Shown here in pieces: positions 24,660 through 35,099 of a stretch of DNA of 64,000 nt; within the stretch, counting starts at the first letter, position 1; each line of letters begins with the position of its first letter. Both the position numbers and the translations under genes were made by a program. The stretch is from positions 1,922,001 to 1,986,000 of the forward strand of contig JAJGBQ010000005.1 in assembly GCA_022457065.1 (NCBI GenBank), written 5' to 3'. Below the pieces are notes generated by a model. That model was given only the letters and a program-made list of their open reading frames with translations, did not search any database and had not been told where the DNA came from. This DNA is from Curvularia sp. ZM96. Its lineage: Eukaryota > Ascomycota > Dothideomycetes > Pleosporales > Pleosporaceae.

Positions 24660-24835
24660 TGTCATAGATGCGACTCGAACCCACGACCCTCGCTTAGCTT
24701 AGGGTCATGTGACCTCGCTTGACTAAGCGAGGAACACTAAAGCCACCTCCCCTATATAGACTAGTACTGCACGCAGTATCTCACTAGATAGAGGCAATTT
24801 AACTAATACTATTATAGTGTACCCGTGCCTTTACA
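24660..24835 (+). repeat. 5' LTR of outer element
   Basis: Starts TGTCATAG and ends TTTACA, 176 bp. It differs from the 3' LTR at 39641-39816 at about 11 positions, all C/T or G/A, which fits RIP rather than simple ageing. It contains a perfect 8-bp hairpin (CCTCGCTT, four-base loop, AAGCGAGG). Confidence 0.92.
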
Positions 24836-25466
24836 CTATACTGCGTTAACCTATTATCTAAGATATAGTTGTATTAGGCTTAGTTATTAGAAACTATTCG
24901 CCCAAAAATACTAAGTTAGTGCGACGAGTAAGTTGAGCTGCGGTAAAGACCTAAGTAAGTAGTAGCTACCACTTAACTGCGCTTACAAACAGTTAGATCA
25001 CGACGATAGGAATCGCAACGTATTACGCTAGTAGCCTATGGGCGACGACTCTAGGCTTAAGTAGCACGCATTCTTATAAGGCTTAGAGGGCAGTTATTGA
25101 CGCTAGTAGAGGTGTGGTCTATCTAAATGGACAAGTAGGTAAGCGTAAAACCTGCGCAAGTAATTATCGTAATAGCGAAATCTTCTAGACAAGTTAGCGA
25201 GACCTAGAGTAGTGCCGCCATAGGTACTACTATTAGACAGTCTTAAAACAACCTAAACCTATTAACTATATTAATAGGTCCCTCTAAACTAATTAGAGTG
25301 CGTCTATTAACTCGTCGCGAAAGCGTGCTCTAGGCGGCCTACTTGTCTATTCCGCCTTCTAAATTAGGTCGCGAGAACCTAGAGTCTATAACTTGTGAAG
25401 TTGCTAGTATCGAAGTTAATAACTCTTAGCTCGAGTACTTTAAGAACTTAGACTACTTGTACCTTT
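24836..25466 (+). pseudogene. 5' internal part of outer retroelement
   Basis: AT-rich leader sequence between the outer 5' LTR and the insertion point of the inner element; it continues at 32847. No intact frame and no clear tRNA primer-binding site survive. Confidence 0.7.
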
Positions 25467-25471
25467 ATTAT

Positions 25472-25943
25472 TGTTACACGGGGGTTCGCTATACTCACCT
25501 AGTCTCGGTCCGGGTTAGGGCGAGACTTGTATAAAGTATTCCGTGCGATTGTTTTCTGGCGATTCGTAGTGGAGAGAAGTTATAGGAGTTTAACCAAATA
25601 AAGTAACAATTAATTCTATATAAAATAGAATAACTAAGTATTAATCTATATAAGAGAAGAACTTATGAGAGTTGACCACAACGAATATAATAATAAAATC
25701 CAACCTATTCTTATATCTATTGCCTTTAGTCCTGCCATCTCGTCCATCTCCCCCTTGGCGAGATATTGGAGATAGCCCTGCCATCTCTTTATGCACTGCT
25801 ATCTTAGATGGCCAGCCTTGGCGAGATAGCACGTCACGTGACTCTAAGCCCCGCGGCGTCCATCATCTTCTAACGTGGACGTGGTTGGCTCTCAACCTCG
25901 TCGTACCCCGTTAAGAAGAGAATCCTTCTTGTTACTTATAACA
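25472..25943 (-). repeat. LTR of inner element (3' in coding sense)
   Basis: 472 bp, starting TGTTACACGG and ending TTATAACA. It differs from its partner by transitions only in the parts I compared. It contains the palindrome GTCACGTGAC at 25833-25842 (E-box type) and two direct copies of CCTTGGCGAGAT. Confidence 0.93.
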
Positions 25944-26020
25944 TTATCCCCCCTCTTAGGCGTATCGTCCCGATACCCTAGATTATTATTTTCCCATGCC
26001 GATTCGTGAGGCGTGGGCTG

Positions 26021-26028
26021 TATATAAG
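26021..26028 (+). promoter_or_regulatory. TATA box of the antisense ORF
   Basis: TATATAAG on the plus strand, 54 bp before the ATG at 26082, with a pyrimidine-rich leader between. The spacing suits a fungal core promoter running opposite to the retroelement's own transcription. Confidence 0.5.
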
Positions 26029-26081
26029 GTCGGTTGGCCCCGGGCCATTATATCCATCCCTTCCCTCCAGCCTTCCTAACC

Positions 26082-26558
26082 ATGCCTAAGGTCCTGTCTT
26101 CCCGTACCCGTGTTCGCGCTCAAAAGTCGAACGAAGAGCGTTATTCTCGTGCTGACCGTGTAAAAGAGTAGGGGAATGAAATGACTTCTTTTCGTTACAA
26201 GCGTTGCGAGAAGAAGAATCTTCGGTGTTTCGTGGACACTGCGACTAGTCGTTGCGCTAGTTGCATTTCTATTAGTGCTGCGTATAGTCTGTTTGTTTCT
26301 AAGAAGGAGTGGGAGCAAGTTCAGCGTAAGAAGCGGCAAAAGCGTCTAGAGTTGGCACGTATTAAAGAGGACGCTGCGCGAGTTCGGCGCGAGCTCCTGG
26401 AGGTCGAGTCGCGCGAACAAGAGTTCGCCGACCGTGACCTTGCCGTTCTTGCTGTTCAGCGTCGTGCGAAAGAGCAGGCCGAGGGGAGCTTAGCCCCTGG
26501 TACGGACCTTCTATTAACCAGACTATCGCTATCCGGATTCTCGACTAACCCAGGCTAG
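26082..26558 (+). pseudogene. antisense accessory ORF of the inner retroelement, Zn2Cys6-like plus coiled coil
   Basis: Read on the plus strand against the element's genes. The ATG at 26082 opens a frame of 158 codons broken by one TAG at 26169-26171; the rest (26181-26558) is open to a TAG. After the break, residues spaced CX2CX6CX8CX2CX6C are seen, the spacing of a fungal Zn2Cys6 binuclear cluster, except that the first and sixth positions are Tyr (TAC and TAT). Both Tyr codons and the stop are explained by TG to TA changes, the RIP signature. A highly charged Lys/Arg/Glu helix follows (about 26300-26500), likely a coiled coil. It lies between the chromodomain and the LTR. Its function is unknown; a DNA-binding regulator carried by the element is an inference. 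Confidence 0.65.
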
Positions 26559-26639
26559 TTACAGGCTAATTATTCTTCTTTCGATCCTTTGTCCCTTGAT
26601 TTCTACCTTTCCTACGAGAATCCAGTTCTCGTTTCTCTG

Positions 26640-27132
26640 GATACTTCTAGTGGTACTTACGTACTAGTGACTTGCAGTTCGTCAGATTTCCTTCAGGTTC
26701 CTAAGTGTTATAGCTCTCTAGCCATCCTTGCCACTTAACCAAGTACTTCCACTAACTACCGATTTTCCGTAGGTCCTTAATTTCCTCGACTACGTACTCG
26801 TCGTCTTCGAGCTCTATGTCTTCTACTAGCTCGGCGTTCTAGGGTGCTGGTTCTAATAGTTTCTTGTAGAAAACGTCATGTATACGCATGTCTGGTGGTA
26901 GCCAGAGTTTGTAGTTTACTAGTCCCAATTTCTCTAGGATTTCGAACAGTCCTAATTGGAGATTATCTAGTTTCTTGCTTGGTCGCTTAGTTTTCAGGTT
27001 TTGTCGTGACAAGAAAACTTTGTCCCCCTTCTTAAAGGTTAGTCCCTCAATCCTTTGCTTATTCGCAGCTTTGGATATCGTGAGGTTCCTATAAGCGATG
27101 TTCTTGCTTAATTCTTCGTGCAATTCTCGCAT
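26640..27132 (-). pseudogene. integrase C-terminus and chromodomain (inner element)
   Basis: 26839-27132 reads as the integrase C-terminal domain (KKGDKVFLSRQNLKTKRPSKKL, then FEILEKLG..NYKLWLPP). After a stop the same frame gives a chromodomain at about 26700-26800: YVVEEI, then YLVKWQGW and EPEGNL, interrupted by TAG where Gln or Trp is expected. Chromodomains target such elements to marked chromatin. Confidence 0.8.
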
Positions 27133-27435
27133 TAGTCGAGCCTTGTTATCTGCTCTAACTGCGATGCTTTTAATATCTTTCGGGTCTTGATGAGCGGTCG
27201 GCTTATACCTATAATTAGCGTAGTGCGGCGAGTGCTTCGTAGTCGCTGACTTCGTACTGTTGTAGGCTAATTGCGCTATTAGTAAGAGTTTAACCTAGTT
27301 GTCTTGTAGCTTATTGGCGTATATTCGCAAGTATTGTTCTAGCGTCTAGTTCGTTCGTTCCGTTTGTCCATCGGTTTCTAGGTGGAAGCTAGTCGATAGC
27401 TTTTTCTTAACTCCCATTTTCGCTAAGAACGTTAA

Positions 27436-28104
27436 CTAATACTTCGAAGTGAACAGCTTGTCTCTATCCATAATGAATTTCTTAGGTATTCTATGTTCTG
27501 ATATTAGTGCCTTTGAAACTTCGTACGCGCATTCTTCTGCCGTAATGGTTTCTTCCGTAGGCACGAACTTTGCTCCCTTAGTTAATCTGTACATGATTAC
27601 TAGGATAGTATCGCAGAGTCGAGCTGATCCTGGTTCTAGTGACTTTAGGAGCTTCACTATGAAGTCTATTGTCACGCTACTCTATGGTCGTGTCGGTGGC
27701 TGTAGGGGTTGTAACAGGCCATAGGGCTTATGTCTCTTAGGCTTGTTCTAATAACACGCTAAACAGTTGCCTAATACTTCCTGCACCTTCGCTCGCAAGC
27801 GTGGTATCTCGAACACCTTCTTCAGTCGCCTGACTATCTCTTCTACCGCTGCGTGTCCGTATTCCGGGGACTCGTGCAGGGTTTAGATAAGTTTAGTTCT
27901 TATGTAAGGAGGTACGTACGTCCGTGTGCCTTCTCTTAGGGCTTTAAGTTCCTTCCCATCATTCGCTACCTCTGGCGGATAGAGATCCGGTCGCCATAGC
28001 GTTGCCCTTTCCTGCCATTCTTGCGTTAACGTTTTTATTAGCACGGCCACCTTAGCTACTCTAGCTAGTTCCAGCTGGTTGTACTTCAGACTACCATCGG
28101 GCAT
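27436..28104 (-). pseudogene. integrase core region (inner element)
   Basis: Minus-strand frames give TIDFIVKLL, then a Tyr-Arg-Leu-Thr-Lys segment, and ISEHRIPKKFIMDRDKLFTSKY, the pattern of a retroviral-type integrase catalytic core with its conserved second Asp. Stops split the frame between 27676 and 27883. Confidence 0.75.
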
Positions 28105-28353
28105 CTTCTTGAGTACTGCATCGTGTGGTTCTTTGTGCCCTTCTCCTCGAAGGTCAGATCTTCGGCTTAAGGCATCCGCGGCCCCATTAAGCGATCCTGC
28201 TCGATGCGTGATCTTGAAGTCGAACTGAGCTAATATTTTAGCCTATCGGACTTGTCGTCGGTTAAGTTTCTTAGTCGTTATGAAACTCGCTAGGTTCTAG
28301 TAATTAGTAAAAACCTCGATCGTATCTAGAAGACCTAACAGGTATACTTCCTA

Positions 28354-28548
28354 TTATTTAAAGGCATCGACTACTCCTAGTAGCTCCTTATCGTGAACAT
28401 CGTAGTTGAGTTCTGCTCCTAAGAACTTTCTAGAATAGTAGAACACTGGTCTCCATTTCCCATCTAAGCACTGTTGTGATAGTATAGCTCCGAGTGCATA
28501 GTCTGACGCGTCAGTCTCGACTCGCGTCCTTCGCCTTAGGTCGTACAT
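28354..28548 (-). pseudogene. RNase H fragment (inner element)
   Basis: VETDASDYALGAILSQ near the start and YDVHDKELLGVVDAFK at the end are typical of Ty3/gypsy RNase H, including the catalytic Asp and Glu. It is a fragment of the broken pol frame. Confidence 0.85.
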
Positions 28549-28599
28549 CTCTAGTACGGGTGCTTCGAGGAAGATTTGTTTGATCTGGTCAAACGCTTC

Positions 28600-29436
28600 T
28601 TAATATTCCTCGTTCTACTAGAATCCTACTTCCTTCTTTGTGATCTTAGAGAGTGGTGCGGTGATTCTTAAATAATCTTTGATGAACTTCTAATAGTAAT
28701 TAGCAAATCCTAGGAAGAATTGCACGTCCCTAACTATTTTAGGTTTTAGCTATTCCTGTATAGTGGCTATCTTCTTCGGGTTCATTTTAACTCCTTTAGT
28801 TGAGATGATAAAGCCTAGAAATTCCATTTCTTTAGCGTGGAATTCGCATTTTCCTGGCTACAGGTACAGCTTGTATTCCTTAAGCTTCCTAAGCACTTTC
28901 TTAACATGTTCAATGTGTTCTTCGAGAGTCCCCTTAGAGTACACTAGTACATCGTCCAAGTAGGCTGTAGCAAAGACTCCAAGGTACTCGTAAAGTGCGT
29001 TATTAATAACTAATTAAAAGGTCGCAGGCGCATTAGTTAAACCCATCAGCATGACCTAGAACTCGAATAGTCCGTATTTTGTCTTGAACGCCGTCTTCCA
29101 CTCGTGTCCTTCCTTAATTCTAATCTAATAGAATCCTTCTCGCACATCGAACTTCGTGAACCACTAGGCTCCCTAGAGTCGATCCATGAGCTCCAATATT
29201 AGTAGTAAGGGATATCGGTTTTTTCGTGTGACGCTATTCAACCGTCGGAAGTCGACACATAGTCGCCACTTCCCGTTCGGCTTCTTTACGAACAATATCA
29301 GTAAGGCCATCGGGCCATGTCCCGGTCGGATAAATCCCTTTTTCAAATTCTTTTTCAGGTATGCCCGTAGCTCAGCATCATGCTCTAGCGCTATCAGGTA
29401 CATTGGTCCTGGGCTCAACTTCGCTCCTTCTTCCAA
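28600..29436 (-). pseudogene. reverse transcriptase (inner element)
   Basis: 29173-29436 begins with the linker GPMYLIALEHDAELRAYLKK and continues into LCVDFRRLNSVTRKNRYPL of reverse transcriptase. The catalytic region continues with stops to about 28600; the YLDD-type site corresponds to 28942-28965 on the minus strand. Not intact. Confidence 0.85.
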
Positions 29437-29673
29437 GATGATCTCGTAATCCCAATCTTAGTGTTCAGCTAGGTCTGTTACTTCGTTTTCTTCAAACAGT
29501 TCTCTAAACTCGTTCATTCGGTATACATCCAGTATATCCAGTAGTAAGGGTCCGTCCGTCGTGGGCGCGACTCGTCTTATCCAAATAACCCCTACTTCCT
29601 AAGAGTTCTTCGCATAGATTCTCGCGATCTTATGCGGTGAGATCTTGCCGAATCTCCCGTCCTGGGTTAAGCT

Positions 29674-30078
29674 CTAATCCGTCGGGCGTGTCTCTTTTCG
29701 TACTCCAGCAACCTTGCGCGCAGGTTCTCGGCTGAGTATTGTCTTCTTTCGCCAATCGATGGCGGGGTTATGGGCATCCAGCCAGTCATAACCAATCAGC
29801 AGGTCCGTTTCTCCTAGGTCCATAATGCTGATATTCATTTGGCTTTCCGTGTCTGCCACTTTCAGTGTCACCAACTCGGTCTCTAGCCTAATCGTGCCGC
29901 TTCCGTATGCCACGGGAATATCCTCGGCCGATACTACTTCCAATAGAATCTTCTTATTCCAGTAGGGTATCCCGTATTTTTCTACTACTCGGGATAAGAT
30001 CATAGTTCGCACAGCTCCGCTATCTATGGTCGCTTTCATCTTATGTCCGTGTACATGCACAATCGTCGTTAATTCCAA
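29674..30078 (-). pseudogene. retropepsin-like aspartic protease (inner element)
   Basis: The active-site motif ATIDSGA lies 17 residues in, followed by a second half with DLLIGYDWLDAHNPAIDW, typical of the gypsy protease domain. Upstream and downstream stops separate it from gag and reverse transcriptase. Confidence 0.85.
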
Positions 30079-31034
30079 CGCACGATTACCGGTGACTTAT
30101 ACTTGTCTGAGGGTCGTTTTAGGACTGCCTTCACCAGCGTGACCCGGTCCCTAGTAGCATCCTAGTTTTTTGGCTAAGAGCGTCGGCCCTTTTCCGACCT
30201 CTTCCTTTCCTTGGGGAATTTTCCAGCTTGTTGTTTGGCTGCTAAGTGATCTGGACAGGCGTCCCTGTAGCATAATCTCCAATCACTATGCCCATGTGGT
30301 ACAAGTTCTCTTCCGGGTGTCTGTTCCCTCGCGGTTCTATTTGCGCGTCGTCGATCCCTATTCTTTCGGTCGGTGCTACGCGGAAAATAACCAGTATTTG
30401 TTTTTGCATCATAGTATACCGTACACTAATCTTCCGTATAAAAGGTCTAGTGGATGTTCATGTGTGGTATTATTTCCTCTAGTATCTCTGGCATCGGGAT
30501 TTAATCTTTTGTCGTGTCATGAGTTTTACATCTCACTGTTCGGCATTCCTTGGCCGCTATGGTTCTGTGTAGATAGTGGCTCTCCTGCCTAGCCGCGATT
30601 CGTTGTTCTCGGTGGAACCGGCATTTCTCTATACAGTTTATCCACTCCAGGCGCTCGTGCGCCTCTTAGTGTTCTTCCTAATGGATGTAGCAATCCAACA
30701 TTGGGCATTCTTCTGCCCACAGATGTATGTGGCAGCAGCTATGCTCGTCTAGCTTGCTCTGCTCCTTTTCATCTGCATAGTACATGCAAAAATCCCTTTT
30801 ACAGTCGACCCAGTAGAATCGTTAGTAGATCTCCTCCTCCTTGTCGTAATCTTCCGCTAGTCGGTATTCTAGTAGCGTGGGGTCCGTGAAGAGAGGTTGT
30901 TCCTCGAACGCCCTCCTAGCCATGGTGTCGGCCTCCAAGCCAGTAATATTAAGTCGTCGAGCGCGATATATACAGGTATCCGCTACATAGGTGGCGTCGC
31001 CACACAGCCAACATTCCCCTTTCGCTAGTCGTTA

Positions 31035-32330
31035 CTATATGTCCATAGCGTCGATTTTCCAATCGGTGGGTTCCGGGGTTGCCCATCGCATGACCTCATT
31101 CGCCTGAACAGGTCTGGGAACCACCTCGAAGTCGTCGTCTTCGTTTAAGCGTGCCTCTTCGTATAGGTCCATATCGCTGAGATTATCGTTCAAATCCTTA
31201 ATAGATAGTAAGATGGATGGCTGAGCCTTCAGCATCTTAATCTTCACCACTGCTTGTTTGCTGACTTCTTCCCCAGGGCAGTCTCTGCGAAAGTGTCCTA
31301 ACTCTCCGCACCCGAGACATACTTTATTATCGTAACGCCTCTAGCGTTCTTCCTTAGAAAGGCCGTCTTTGCCTTTTCCGCGGGATTTCTTATTCTTAGA
31401 CTTCTCCTATACTTTTCCAGCCATAATAGTATCACTATCTTTGTCCTTATTGCTGCGGTGTTTCTTAGTGTTGGCTGTCGTGGGCTAGAACTATTTCCTT
31501 TTCTGCTCGTTCCTTTCCCATAGCCTATAGTCGATGCGCGTAGCTAGCTCGATCAATGCGTGCAACGTTTCCGGTTCATCGTGGTGTACAAGTCCGTCTT
31601 TAACATTTTCCTTTAGTCCTACTTCGTATGCCGTACGAAGCGATGCGTCGTTCCAATCGATCCTAGACTAGAGTTGCTTGAACTCAGCCGTATACGCGGA
31701 TACCGACTTAGTTTGGCGCAAACGAGTAATCGCTCTTTCTACTTGTTTCTTTTCGTCTATCTCGCCGAAGATGCGTCCCATTTCTGTTTTGAAGTTTTCC
31801 TAGCTCTTAAACAGCTCCTGTGTTTCTTCCTTGGTTCTATAGTTGTCTATGTCCTTTAGGAAGTCCTTAACGTATGGCTACACCTATCTAGCTGCCTTGC
31901 CCTTCATATACGTACTGGCTAGTAGAATCTTTTTCTAGTCGTTAGGTACTCCATGATATTCGCTGTAGAGATCGGTGCTAGTTAGGAACGTCTATAAGTC
32001 GTTGTGACTTCTATCGAACTTCTCTAGTGGCGCAATCTTGGGTTTCGCGGTAGTTCTTTTCTCGTTAGGGGTGGCTATTAGCTAACTCGTGAGCTGATTG
32101 ATTATTTCCTGCATGCTAGCTATCTGCTATGCTTGGATCGTGGCCTGTCGCCTAAGATTTTGCAGTTCTCGCACGTGACGCATGTTGTCGTTCTCGTCGT
32201 CACTTGGGGTCAGCATCTCGTCGTCGAGTGCTGGGTTAGGCCTGGGTGCTGGACCTTGGGCGGGTCCCTGGGCACTATCCTGAGATTGAGAGTGCGCGTG
32301 AGATATCTTGAATCTTAATCGGGCGTACTG
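31035..32330 (-). pseudogene. gag region with CCHC zinc knuckle (inner element)
   Basis: Minus-strand fragments of a gag polyprotein, including a knuckle CLGCGELGHFRRDC (CX2CX4HX4C) at about 31272-31313 and the acidic stretch in 31035-31250. Several TAG stops replace Gln or Trp codons. Confidence 0.75.
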
Positions 32331-32369
32331 TTGGTTAAATCCTTCTATAGAATCTAAGGGTGGTCAAAG

Positions 32370-32841
32370 TGTTACACGGGGGTTCGCTATACTTACCTAG
32401 TCTTGGTCCGGGTTAGGGCGAGACTTGTATAAAGTATTCCGTGCGATTGTTTTCTGGCGATTCGTAGTGGAGAGAAGTTATAGGAGTTTAACCAAATAAA
32501 GTAACAATTAATTCTATGTAAAATAGAATAACTAAGTATTAATCTATGTAAGAGAAGAACTTATAAGAGTTAACCACAACGAATATAATAATAAAATCTA
32601 ACCTATTCTTATATCTATTACCTTTAGTCCTGCCATCTCGTCCATCTCCCCCTTGGCGAGATGTTGGAGATGGCCCTGCCATCTCTTTATGCACTGCCAT
32701 CTTAGATGGCCAGCCTTGGCGAGATGGCACGTCACGTGACTCCAAGCCCCGCGGCGTCCATCATCTTCTGACGTGGACGTGGTTGGCTCTCAACCTCGTC
32801 GTACCCCGTCAAGGAGAGAATCCTTCTTGTTACTTGTAACA
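32370..32841 (-). repeat. LTR of inner element (5' in coding sense)
   Basis: 472-bp partner of 25472-25943, ending TTGTAACA and followed by ATTAT. Confidence 0.93.
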
Positions 32842-32846
32842 ATTAT

Positions 32847-35050
32847 ACGATTAGCGACGAGTGGTTTAAGCTATAAGAGGAACCTTCTTAAGAACTAAAT
32901 AGTAATGCTATCTATACTCTTATAATAGGCTATACTCGCATAGAAGGTAATGTGCAATATAGTCTGCTTCTATAATTAGTGTCTAATAATATAGAATTTA
33001 AGTTAAGTGTTAATAAAGAACTGGATTTCTAGTAGACGTTTACTATTATTATACTTACGGCTTTGCGCAATTATACTAATACTATTAGCGTACTCCTATA
33101 GAAAGCAGAAACTCGTAGAGATAAAGTATAAGACCTCTATAACCGCCTAGTTACCTTAGAAGTAGCCTTAGAAGAAATAGCCCCGTAATATCTACCTACG
33201 GGCACCGTTAGCAGCTCTCTATATAAGGAAAAGTTAACTAAAATTTAGCGTCTTACTTCTAAGGTTAGCTAACTAAAAGTAAGTACTTAGCTTACTACTT
33301 ATATTTACGACGATCTAGCTTATAAGGCTCTACTTGCTAAACGGGACTATATTACTAATAAGCGTAATAAATTAAAATAATAAGTTAAGAAACTAAGTTA
33401 CTAAGCTAATAAGCCTATAAGTAGACCTACCTACGCTAAGCTCCGCGAGAAGCTAGCAACTAAGACTAATAGTACTAACTAGTAGGCTAACGAGATAAAG
33501 ACTACTACTAAAAAGCGAGATAAGTATAAAGAATAAACTAAACAATACCTAGTAGAACTCTAAGCTTATAATAATAAGTATAATAATATAGTTAAGGAAA
33601 AAGATAAAGTCTACAATACTTTAGTTAATACGCTTACTAAGGCCTATTAGGAGACGAAAGTAGTTACTAATCGTCTACTATAACTTAATCTATACTATAA
33701 GCCCTATACCTTTTATAGGCGCAAATGATTATTTAAGTCTAACTATAAGCTATTGCGTATATCTAGTCCCGTAAGCAACTAAGCTAGCCTTAATTTCTAA
33801 CAGGCGGGATATATATTAGTTTGAGACTAGTTATAACTTTACATAGCGTCACCTAGTAGTTAATAGACTTAATAACTAACGCGACTACTATAACTAGTAC
33901 TACTATTAACTACTAGCGGGGGTGCTCTCTATAAACTATCTAAGTTAGAACCTTTTAGAGGGAAACCTAATAAGGACTACGAGCGATAGCGCGAGATAGC
34001 AGTTACTAAATATAGGATATACCTAGAGGATTAGTAAGTAGTAGATTACCTTAAGTTCTAGGTATAAGGTAAAGCTTACGAACACATTCGTGACGTCTAA
34101 GCTAGTCACTTTTTAGACTACCTTAAAGCGCTAGACTTATAGTACCTTACCTACGACTAGGAAGTAGATACTAAGATAATAATAGCTAACAGCTCGTTAA
34201 GGTATAAGCTAGAACAGAAATTCGTAGAATAGAAATCTAAGTTTACTATATATATACGTGTACTTAAACACTGCGACGCTATCTAGATCCGCTATACCTA
34301 AGAGTTTATATAGTCTAGTCTAGCTATTATTACTACTGCTAGGTCTTATAAAGATAAGATAATTATAAGCTTCTTGCTCTAAGCCTAGTATATTAATTAA
34401 GGTTATTAGTAGATTAACGCGGGCTGCAAAATATTAATAATAAAGACAGCCCTAATTACCGCCACTAAGACTTATAAGTCAGTAATGTAGAAGACTCTAG
34501 AAGCTATCTCTTATAACAACGCCGCTAGTACTTATACCTATAAGAAAATAGTATTTAAGCGATCTAACAAAGATAAGAAGAGACTAGCTAAGCTAAAGCT
34601 TTATTTTAAGTGTAGCTGCGACAACTATTAGATACGTAGTGCTAACGCCCTTTATCGTAGTAAGCCTTTTACTCTATTCTATAAGATTCCTACTCTTACT
34701 ACGTTATATATTAATACCTTAGACGTAGAGTAGGAAGATAAAGAGACTAATAATAATCTAGAAGATAATAATAACTTAGTAGATAAGGATAGGTTCTATC
34801 TCTAGGATAAGGAAGTTCTTGAGCAGTTAAACTAGAAGCTCCCGCGTAGAATTGCGTGCAGGAGCTTAACTAGCGTATAGCATACTAATACTAACGCCAA
34901 GCCTAAGACTAGTACTGACGATTAGAGATCGTAGTAGTCTTGCTATTGTTACTAGATAAGGTACTAACAATAGAAGAAGTACATTTTATCTCTACCGTAT
35001 CTCTTAGTAGAAAGCTATCTAAAGACTTTAGTTAATAGCTAGAGTTCCCT
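32847..35050 (+). pseudogene. gag region of outer element
   Basis: Very AT-rich sequence with stops every few codons. A readable piece near 33915-34020 (LYKLSKLEPFRGK and following charged residues) fits a gypsy gag, and a Cys-containing stretch near 34605-34630 may be the zinc-knuckle remnant. No frame longer than about 60 codons survives. Confidence 0.6.
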
Positions 35051-35099
35051 AGATTATCTTAAATAAATAATAAATAGTAGAAACCCGTTATAAGTCTAG

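Larger units (their letters stand above)
25467..32846 (-). mobile_element. Ty3/gypsy chromodomain LTR retrotransposon (inner), minus strand
   Basis: Bounded by a perfect 5-bp target duplication ATTAT (25467-25471 and 32842-32846) and two 472-bp LTRs with ends TGTTACA/TGTAACA. The coding strand is minus: gag with a CCHC knuckle (about 31272-31313), protease, reverse transcriptase, RNase H, integrase and a C-terminal chromodomain. A purine tract (minus strand AAGAGGGGGGATAA, next to 25944) marks the 3' end. Stops are far fewer than in the outer element, so it is younger, but it has enough TAG/TAA changes to be inactive. No canonical TGG primer-binding site follows the 5' LTR. An extra plus-strand ORF lies between the chromodomain and the 3' LTR. 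Confidence 0.93.
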
